NCBI RefSeq assembly: GCF_036408795.1
Contig: NZ_JAZGJP010000001.1
Coordinates: 248,001-312,000, forward strand
DNA: 64,000 nucleotides
From: Olsenella_L kribbiana
GTDB lineage: Bacteria; Actinomycetota; Coriobacteriia; Coriobacteriales; Atopobiaceae
Reading direction: 5' to 3'
Made by a program: the position numbers and the translations under genes. The notes under the pieces are model-generated. The model had not been told where the DNA came from and did not search any database. It saw only the letters and a program-made list of their open reading frames with translations. The first letter of the stretch is position 1. Every line of letters starts with the position of its first letter. Below, in pieces: positions 27,839 through 34,430 of the stretch.

Positions 27839-29101
27839 TCAGATCAGCGAATCGGGATCGTCAGTGACCTCGGCGTCCATGAGCTTCTCGTGGATGCCGC
27901 AGTACTTCGATCCCGGACGGGCCATGTTGCGGCAGCGCATGCCGTCAGGGCTCACATACTCGCAGCGATGGCCTTCCTCGCCCTCGTCTGCAATCAGCGC
28001 GTCCTCCTCATGCTGCACAGCCGGGATATGCGTCCCGTTCAGGATGCTCTTTGCGAGCGACTCGTTCTTGATATCGATATGGTAGCCCGTGAGGCGAGCT
28101 GCCAGGCGTGCGTTCTGGCCTTCCTTGCCGATAGCGAGGGAGAGCTGGTCGTCCGGCACGATGACCGTGCAGTAGTTGGACTCGGGGTCGACAAGCACGC
28201 GCGAGACCTTGGCAGGCGACAGGGCGTTTGCGACACGCTTTGCCGGATCTTCGTCCCAGAGCACGACGTCGACGCGCTCGCCGCGGAGCTCGGAGACGAC
28301 CGTGCGGACACGGCTGCCCTTCGGGCCGACGCAGGCGCCGACAGGATCGAGGTGCTCGTCGACAGAGGAGACAGCGACCTTAGAGCGGATGCCCGGCTCG
28401 CGGGCGACGGAGTTCACCTTCACGACCTTGTCGTAGACCTCAGGCACCTCGAGCTCGAAGAGCTTCGCGATGAGGTTCGGGTGCGTACGGGAAATCACGA
28501 TGGCCGGACGCTGGCGCTCGCCGCGCGTCGGCTGCACCGTGCTGTTCGGGTCGCGCACGTCGACGATGATGGCCTTGATGCGCTGATTGTGCGCATAGTG
28601 CTCGCCGACCGGACGCTCGTTGCGCTCGTCAGGATGGCGATGGAGATCGAAGTGCGGAAGCTCTGCCTCGACGCCCTCGCGGATCTTCACGATCGTGAAG
28701 TCAGGTGTGGACTGGAGCACCGTACCGGTGATGATGTCGCCGATACGGTCGGAGAACTCCTCATAGATCTGCTGGCGGGCAGCATTGCGCACGATGTTGT
28801 TGATCTCAGCCTTTGCCTGCTGGGCAGCAAGACGGCTCGTGTCCTTCGGCGTGACGTCGATCTCGTCGAACTCCTCGAACTCGCCGGTCTCGTCGTTCCA
28901 GGACTCGTCCTTCGGCTCGAGGCGGTAGACGTAGATCCTGCCGGTCTGTCGGTCGATTGTGACCTTTGCGCCCCAATCGAGGTGCAGGATGTCGGCGTAG
29001 CTCTTTGCGAGCGACTGCTCGAGGCGGTCGAGCAGATAGAGCTCGTCGATGTGCTTTTCCTTGCAGAGCGCCATGAGCGCTTCCATCATTTCAGATGCCA
29101 T
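27839..29101 (-). CDS. nusA: Transcription elongation/termination factor NusA with Cys/His tail
   Basis: 420 residues; binds RNA polymerase and modulates pausing, termination and antitermination. The N-terminal domain, S1 domain (GDIITGTVLQ) and two KH domains (GPKGSRVRTVV and AIGKEGQNARLAARLTGY) are in order. The C-terminal tail is unusual: Cys380, Cys390, Cys401 and His404 form a C-x9-C-x10-C-x2-H pattern in CEYVSPDGMRC and KYCGIH. It resembles small zinc-binding tails seen in unrelated proteins, not the acidic repeats of some NusA proteins. Zinc binding is inferred. No separate ylxR gene follows. Confidence 0.95.
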   Translation of the reverse strand: MASEMMEALMALCKEKHIDELYLLDRLEQSLAKSYADILHLDWGAKVTIDRQTGRIYVYRLEPKDESWNDETGEFEEFDEIDVTPKDTSRLAAQQAKAEINNIVRNAARQQIYEEFSDRIGDIITGTVLQSTPDFTIVKIREGVEAELPHFDLHRHPDERNERPVGEHYAHNQRIKAIIVDVRDPNSTVQPTRGERQRPAIVISRTHPNLIAKLFELEVPEVYDKVVKVNSVAREPGIRSKVAVSSVDEHLDPVGACVGPKGSRVRTVVSELRGERVDVVLWDEDPAKRVANALSPAKVSRVLVDPESNYCTVIVPDDQLSLAIGKEGQNARLAARLTGYHIDIKNESLAKSILNGTHIPAVQHEEDALIADEGEEGHRCEYVSPDGMRCRNMARPGSKYCGIHEKLMDAEVTDDPDSLI

Positions 29102-29122
29102 ATCTCATTCCTCCTTGGCGGC

Positions 29123-29632
29123 CTAGTTCTTGCCGCCACGCTTCTTTCCAGCAGTATCGAAATCGGGCTTGATCGTGCACTTGGCGATCTCATCGAGCGA
29201 GAAGCGCTGCTCCCCTTCGTCGGTATCGATCGTGACTGCGCCATCCTCGAAGCCCTTGAGGACGCCCGTCCAGCGCTTTCTGCCTTCAGCCCTGTCCAGC
29301 TTGATCTGGACGGTCTCGCCTGCGAAGCGCTCGAAGTCATGCGGACGCCTGAGCGGCCTCGACATGCCCGGCGACGAGATCTCGAGCGTATAGGCCCCCG
29401 GGAAAGGATCGAGCTCGTCCACGACCTCGTTGATCCAGCCGCCCTGTGCCGTCACCTCGTCGAGCGTGATCGGCTCTGCATCCTCGTCTGCGTGATCGAT
29501 CCTGATGCAGACGATCGGAGCGGTCTTTGCACCCTCGACGCTCACGTCCACGATATCGATCGCATGCGCAGGCGCTGCCTTCTCGAGGGCATCGATGATG
29601 TCCTGTTCCTGTGCGCTCTTCGACACAGCCAT
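29123..29632 (-). CDS. rimP: Ribosome maturation factor RimP
   Basis: About 169 residues; needed for 30S subunit assembly. The family segment LEISSPGMSRPLRRPHDFERFAGETV is clear, followed by the C-terminal SH3-like part and a basic tail. Start is ATG 29632 directly behind GGAGGGG; the GTG two codons on (29626) has better spacing to that site and may be the true start. It is the first gene of the operon. Confidence 0.93.
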   Translation of the reverse strand: MAVSKSAQEQDIIDALEKAAPAHAIDIVDVSVEGAKTAPIVCIRIDHADEDAEPITLDEVTAQGGWINEVVDELDPFPGAYTLEISSPGMSRPLRRPHDFERFAGETVQIKLDRAEGRKRWTGVLKGFEDGAVTIDTDEGEQRFSLDEIAKCTIKPDFDTAGKKRGGKN

Positions 29633-29659
29633 CCCCTCCTTCGGCCTATCGGCCCTACA

Positions 29660-29697
29660 TAACAAAGGAAGCGGGGCGAAAACTCCACCCCACTTCC
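29660..29697 (-). promoter_or_regulatory. Candidate attenuator in the rimP-nusA leader
   Basis: In the minus-strand leader a 10-bp stem (GGAAGTGGGG with CCCCGCTTCC, one G-U pair) and an 11-nt loop are followed by TTTGTTATG. It lies between the candidate promoter and the rimP start, so it would be transcribed before the operon. NusA-containing operons are often self-regulated by leader termination; that role is inferred here. The short T tract makes it a weak terminator, as an attenuator would be. Confidence 0.5.
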
Positions 29698-29704
29698 TCT
29701 ACGA

Positions 29705-29751
29705 TTGAACTTTGACAGTGGTAGTTTAATACGAGTGTCACCCATCGTCAA
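29705..29751. promoter_or_regulatory. Divergent promoters of rimP operon and LysR gene
   Basis: Minus strand: TTGACG (29751-29746), 17-bp spacer, TAAACT (29728-29723), giving a leader of about 85 nt for rimP. Plus strand: TTGAAC (29705-29710), 16-bp spacer, TAATAC (29727-29732), upstream of the LysR gene. The two -10 regions overlap, so the promoters would compete. The minus-strand call is the better one. Confidence 0.5.
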
Positions 29752-29780
29752 ACCTGCACATTTTTCTGAGAGGGAACTCC

Positions 29781-30725
29781 ATGACTCTCCAGCAGCTCCG
29801 CTATCTCATCGCCGTGGCCGAGCACGGCTCCATCAATGCAGCGGCAAGAAACCTCTATACTGCCCAGTCGAATGTCTCCTGCGCGATGCGCGACCTCGAA
29901 GAGGAGTTCGGCTTCGAAATCTTCACCCGCTCGAACAGGGGCGTCGAGCTCACGGCGGAAGGCACGGAGCTTCTGGGCTATGCCCGCCAGGTCATTGAGC
30001 AGGCAGACATGCTCGAGGAGCGCTTCATCCAGGGGTCTGCCCCGCAGGAGCGCCTTGCCGTATCTGCCCAGCATTACGCCTTCTCCGTGCAGGCCTTCGT
30101 CGACGTCGTGAAGAGCTGCTCAAGCCCCGAATACGACTTTGTCATGCGCGAGACCGCGACAGGCGCGATCATCTCCGATGTCCGCGACTTCAGGAGCGAG
30201 ATCGGCATCCTCTATCTCGATGGCTTCAATAGGCCGGTCCTCGAGAAGGCATTCGAGGATGCACGGCTCGACTTCCATCCCCTCTTCGATGCGCCGGTCC
30301 ACGTCTTCGTGGGCGAGCAGCATCCTCTGGCGGGGAAGGATCTCATCCAGCCCGAAGACCTCGAGCCCTATCCGCGCTACTCCTTCGAGCAGGGAACGGA
30401 GAACTCTTTCTATTATTCTGAAGAGCCGCTTTCACAGCTTCCACACAGAAAGACCATCCGCTACTCCGATCGCGGCACGCTCACGAGCCTTCTTACCCAC
30501 TTCGACGGCTATACGCTCTCCACAGGCGTGCTCTCGGACGAGATGCAGTCAGGCATCGCCTCGGTACCTCTCGCAGGAGCGCCTACCATGCGTGTCGGCT
30601 ATGTGATCCACCGTGAGAGGCGTCCGAGCGCCCTGCTCTCCCGCTACATCGAGCGCCTGCGCGAGATCATCCGCACGAACAGCTCGGAGTGCACCTACCT
30701 CGAAGACGATGCCGGCACGCGCTAG
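29781..30725 (+). CDS. LysR family transcriptional regulator
   Basis: 314 residues. An N-terminal winged helix of LysR type (LQQLRYLIAVAEHGSINAAARNLY, then SNVSCAMRDLEEEFGFEIFTRSNRGVELT) is followed by a periplasmic-binding-like effector domain. Transcribed alone, divergently from rimP, and ended by a terminator shared with leuS. Its target genes and effector are not apparent; the neighbours are housekeeping genes, so it may act elsewhere. Confidence 0.9.
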   Translation: MTLQQLRYLIAVAEHGSINAAARNLYTAQSNVSCAMRDLEEEFGFEIFTRSNRGVELTAEGTELLGYARQVIEQADMLEERFIQGSAPQERLAVSAQHYAFSVQAFVDVVKSCSSPEYDFVMRETATGAIISDVRDFRSEIGILYLDGFNRPVLEKAFEDARLDFHPLFDAPVHVFVGEQHPLAGKDLIQPEDLEPYPRYSFEQGTENSFYYSEEPLSQLPHRKTIRYSDRGTLTSLLTHFDGYTLSTGVLSDEMQSGIASVPLAGAPTMRVGYVIHRERRPSALLSRYIERLREIIRTNSSECTYLEDDAGTR

Positions 30726-30762
30726 CGCCTGCATCCCGGCAGGCACATTCCATAGACATCAG

Positions 30763-30798
30763 AAGGGCTCCGCACCGTTTTCAGTGCGGAGCCCTTTC
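30763..30798. terminator. Bidirectional terminator between LysR gene and leuS
   Basis: An 11-bp perfect stem (GGGCTCCGCAC with GTGCGGAGCCC), loop CGTTTTCA, with TTTCTC on the plus side and CTTCT on the minus side. It serves two converging genes. Confidence 0.88.
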
Positions 30799-30821
30799 TC
30801 GAATCTCGTTGAGCCCTCAGG

Positions 30822-33392
30822 CTAGATAGCGACGATGTTCACGAGCTTACCTGGAACGACGATGACCTTCTTGATCGTCTTGCCTTCGAGGTAGCTGGCG
30901 ACAGCCTGCTTCGCCGCCTCCTCGACCACGTCCTTCGATGCATCGGCAGCGACCTCGGCGTGGCCGCGGACCTTGCCCTTGACCTGGACAGCGATCGAGA
31001 CGGTCTGGCTCTGGGCCTGCTTCTCGTCGAACTCAGGCCAGGGAACGTTGTAGACGGAATCCGTCTCGCCGAGCGCGGCATGCCAGAGCTCTTCGGACCA
31101 GTGCGGAGCGATCGGCGCCATCATGCGGACAATCGCAGAAGCGCAGGCGCAGCCAAGCGCTGCATCGCCCGTGCCATTGGGGTGCCCGTTCACATACTTC
31201 GATGCTGCATTCACAAGCTCCATGATGGCAGAGATGGCCGTGTTGAACTGTGTGCGGTCGAAGTCCTGCGTGCACTTGATGCCGAGACGGTTGAGCTCGC
31301 GGTTGAGCTCCTTGCCGCCCTCGTCGAGCTTGCTGACATTGACAGCGCCAGCTGTCTTCGCATCGGCACCCTCGACGAGCTGCCAGACAATCCTCCAGGC
31401 ACGCTTGAGGAAGCGGTTGCAGCCTGCAACTGCCTCCTCATCCCAGGAGAAGTCCTTCTCGGGAGGAGCGACGAAGAGGATGGCAAGACGCATCGTATCT
31501 GCGCCATACGGCTCGATGACAGAGGAAGGAGGAACGACATTGCCCTTCGACTTCGACATCGTCTCGCCGTTTGCATCCTTGACCATGCCCTGGCAGAGCA
31601 GGTTCGTGAACGGCTCGTCGAATTTCACGAGGCCCATGTCGCGCAGGACCTTCGTCCAGAAGCGCGAATAGAGCAGGTGAAGGATAGCGTGCTCGATGCC
31701 GCCGATGTAGTTGTCGACCGGCATCCAGCGGTCCACGGCCTCGCTCGAGAACGGCGCCTTGTCGTTGTGGGGGTCGGTATAGCGCATGTAGTACCAGCTC
31801 GAGCACGTGAACGTGTCCATCGTGTCCGTGATGCGCTTTGCCGGACGTCCGCACTTCGGGCAGGTCGTCTCATAGAACGGCGCGTACCCTGCAAGCGTCT
31901 CGCCAGCACCGAGGTCGAGGTTCTCAGGAAGCCTGACAGGCAGGTCCTCTTCTGGCACAGGCACGTCGCCGCAGACGTCGCAGTGGATCATCGGGATGGG
32001 GTTTCCCCAGTAGCGCTGGCGGCTGATGAGCCAGTCGCGCAGGCGGTACTGCACCTTCGTGCGGCCGCAGTTGTGCTCCTCGAGCCAGGACACGATAGCA
32101 TCGACGGCTTCGGAGTGCTTGCCGCCCTTCATGCCCGTGAACTCGCCGGACTGCACGAGGTAGCCCTCTGCTGCCATCGCAGAATCCCAGTCGACGTTCG
32201 TGACGACGAGGTCGCGCTGGTCCTTGAGCTCGTCGTAGAGCGGATCTTCCTTCTCGCAGATGATCGGCGGGATCGGCAGGCCATACTTGCGGGCGAAGTC
32301 GAAGTCGCGCTGGTCGCCGCAGGGAACGCCCATGACGGCACCGGTGCCGTAGTCCATGAGGACATAGTCGGCAACCCAGATGGGAGCCGGCTTGCCATTG
32401 ATCGGGTTGATCACATAGCGGCCCGTGAAGATGCCGTGCTTCTCGCGCGCCGTGCCCTGGCGGTCGACTGAAGAGACCTTCTCCGTTGCGGCCTTGAGCG
32501 CCTTGAACTCTTCTTCATGCTCTGTGCCAGCCACGAGCTCTGCAGCAAGGTCGCTCTCGGGCGGAAGCACCATGAACGACACGCCGAAGAGCGTATCGGC
32601 ACGGGTCGTGAAGACCGTGATCGTGCGGTCCGTCGGAGTGACGCCGTCGGTGTCGGCGAGCTTGAAGTCGATCTCTGCACCCTCGGAGCGGCCGATCCAG
32701 TTGCGCTGCTGTGCCTTCACGTTCTCGGGCCAGCCAGTCAGCTTGTCGAGGTCGTCCAGGAGCTCTTGGGCGTAATCGGTGATCTTGAGGTACCACTGGG
32801 AGAGGTTGCGCTTCTCCGGGATGGAGCCGCACCTCCAGCAGCGGCCCTCGACGACCTGCTCGTTGGCCAGGACCGTCTTGCACGTCGGGCACCAGTTCAC
32901 CGGGCTCGTCGCACGGTAGGCAAGGCCGCGCTTCCACATCTGGATGAACATCCACTGGCCCCAGCGGTAATACTCGGGGTCGCAGGTGTTGAACATGCGG
33001 TCATAGTCGTAGGAGAAACCCATGCGCTTCATGGTCTTCACGGCCTGGGCGATGTTCTGGTATGTCCACTTTGCAGCCTGCGTATGGTGCTTGATGGCAG
33101 CATTCTCTGCCGGCAGGCCGAAGGCATCGAAGCCCATCGGGTGCAGCACGTCGTAGCCGCGCATGCGTGCCTGGCGTGCCATTGCATCGCCGATCGTATA
33201 GTTCCTGGCATGGCCCATGTGGAGGTCTCCCGAAGGATACGGGAACATCTCGAGCACATATTTCTTCGGCTTGGCGGGATCGGTATCCGTCTTGTAGAGA
33301 TCCTCTTCCTCCCAGGTGCGCTGCCACTTGGTCTCGATGGCCTGGGCATCGTACTCCGGGATGGCAGACATCTCGTTCGTGCTGTCACTCAT
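30822..33392 (-). CDS. leuS: Leucyl-tRNA synthetase
   Basis: 856 residues; charges tRNA-Leu. The class I signatures are present as HMGHARNYT and MSKSKGN, an editing domain lies between them (TRADTLFGVSF), and zinc-finger cysteines are found in WCPTCKTV. Start ATG 33392 (MSDSTNEMSAIPEYD) has GGAG upstream; the open frame before it reads through the promoter region. There is no T-box in its short leader, unlike ileS. Confidence 0.97.
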   Translation of the reverse strand: MSDSTNEMSAIPEYDAQAIETKWQRTWEEEDLYKTDTDPAKPKKYVLEMFPYPSGDLHMGHARNYTIGDAMARQARMRGYDVLHPMGFDAFGLPAENAAIKHHTQAAKWTYQNIAQAVKTMKRMGFSYDYDRMFNTCDPEYYRWGQWMFIQMWKRGLAYRATSPVNWCPTCKTVLANEQVVEGRCWRCGSIPEKRNLSQWYLKITDYAQELLDDLDKLTGWPENVKAQQRNWIGRSEGAEIDFKLADTDGVTPTDRTITVFTTRADTLFGVSFMVLPPESDLAAELVAGTEHEEEFKALKAATEKVSSVDRQGTAREKHGIFTGRYVINPINGKPAPIWVADYVLMDYGTGAVMGVPCGDQRDFDFARKYGLPIPPIICEKEDPLYDELKDQRDLVVTNVDWDSAMAAEGYLVQSGEFTGMKGGKHSEAVDAIVSWLEEHNCGRTKVQYRLRDWLISRQRYWGNPIPMIHCDVCGDVPVPEEDLPVRLPENLDLGAGETLAGYAPFYETTCPKCGRPAKRITDTMDTFTCSSWYYMRYTDPHNDKAPFSSEAVDRWMPVDNYIGGIEHAILHLLYSRFWTKVLRDMGLVKFDEPFTNLLCQGMVKDANGETMSKSKGNVVPPSSVIEPYGADTMRLAILFVAPPEKDFSWDEEAVAGCNRFLKRAWRIVWQLVEGADAKTAGAVNVSKLDEGGKELNRELNRLGIKCTQDFDRTQFNTAISAIMELVNAASKYVNGHPNGTGDAALGCACASAIVRMMAPIAPHWSEELWHAALGETDSVYNVPWPEFDEKQAQSQTVSIAVQVKGKVRGHAEVAADASKDVVEEAAKQAVASYLEGKTIKKVIVVPGKLVNIVAI

Positions 33393-33434
33393 CCTGAGCG
33401 CTCCTTCTAACGCGGAAGCAGGTAACGGACTCTG

Positions 33435-33440
33435 ATTATA
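33435..33440 (-). promoter_or_regulatory. Candidate -10 element of leuS
   Basis: A consensus TATAAT on the minus strand, 43 bp upstream of the leuS start. No convincing -35 hexamer sits at the right distance. The implied leader is about 35 nt. Confidence 0.45.
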
Positions 33441-33599
33441 ACGGCTCAGCATTTCCATGCGCTTAAACATCTCGTCCCCATATGGACACGAGGCCGACAC
33501 GGGCATGTATACCTCGTGGTATGAAGCGTGCGAACTGCTGAAATGGCTCCATAAACGTCACAATGAGTGGGTCTGGCCACAAAGAGAGGAAGGCAATCC

Positions 33600-34430
33600 T
33601 TGCTCCGCTTTGAAGAATATGCGCGTCCGCGCTCGCCCGAAGAGGCGCTCGCGCTCCTCGAGGAACATCCCCATGCCACCGTGCTCGGTGGCATGATGTG
33701 GCTCCGCCTCCAGGACAGGACCGTCCCCTATGCGATCGACCTTGCATCGGCGGGCCTTGACTATGTGAAGCACGTCGACGGAAAGATCCTTATCGGTGCC
33801 ATGGCGAGCATCGAGCGTGCACGCACCGACGAAGCATTTGCACACCTTACCGCAGGCGCCTTTGCAGAGGCGACGGAGGGCATTGTCGGCACCCAGTTCA
33901 GGAACCAGGCAACCGTCGGCGGCTCCGTCTTTTCCCGCATGGGCTTCTCCGATGTGCTCTGCTGTCTTCTTCCCTTCGATGCCGAGGTCACGCTCGCAAA
34001 GGCTGGCACGTTGCCGCTTGCCGAGTTTGCCCGCATGGGCACCGTGCACGATGTGCTCACAGAGGTTTCGCTATCAGATACGCCGGCACGCGCCGCCTTC
34101 GAAGGCGTGAGGCTCTCTGCCACGGACTTCAGCGCCCTCAATGTCTGCGCCGTCTGGCAGGATGGCTCCTGGCGCCTCGCCGTAGGATCGCTTCCGAAGC
34201 GTGCACAGCTTGTCGACCTCTCGTCCTGCACGCTCTCAGAGCACCCATCGAATGACGAGCTCGACCGGGTGGAAGAGCTTGTCGCAGCACTTCCCTTCGG
34301 ATCCGATATGCGTGGCTCTGCCTCCTGGAGAAAGGCGGCAGCGCGCAAGCTGGCACGCCGTGCCATCGAGCATGCAGCCGCTAATCCGCTTTCATCTGAA
34401 ACCTCTGAGATCAGAGAGGATGCACGATGA
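33600..34430 (+). CDS. Molybdenum hydroxylase, FAD-binding subunit
   Basis: About 276 residues of the CoxM/XdhB family. It passes electrons between the iron-sulfur subunit and an acceptor through FAD. The flavin-binding segments appear as VLGGMMWLRLQ (a variant of the usual AGGT loop) and TQFRNQATVGGSVFSR. The C-terminal domain is short. I propose the TTG at 33600, where AGGAAGG lies 6 nt upstream; GTG at 33567 in frame is an alternative. Its stop overlaps the next gene (ATGA), so the two make one enzyme. Confidence 0.85.
   Translation: MLRFEEYARPRSPEEALALLEEHPHATVLGGMMWLRLQDRTVPYAIDLASAGLDYVKHVDGKILIGAMASIERARTDEAFAHLTAGAFAEATEGIVGTQFRNQATVGGSVFSRMGFSDVLCCLLPFDAEVTLAKAGTLPLAEFARMGTVHDVLTEVSLSDTPARAAFEGVRLSATDFSALNVCAVWQDGSWRLAVGSLPKRAQLVDLSSCTLSEHPSNDELDRVEELVAALPFGSDMRGSASWRKAAARKLARRAIEHAAANPLSSETSEIREDAR

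Noticed and set aside
24448..27867. A very long open frame (over 1100 codons) on the plus strand opposite infB and rbfA
   Set aside because: It mirrors the GC-rich codons of infB, spans several real genes, has no ribosome binding site and no family-like motifs. The same holds for the long plus-strand frames opposite the fab genes (8670-11159) and ileS (41848-44631).
33393..33599. A T-box before leuS
   Set aside because: The likely leader is about 35 nt and has no specifier loop, TGGG motif or terminator.
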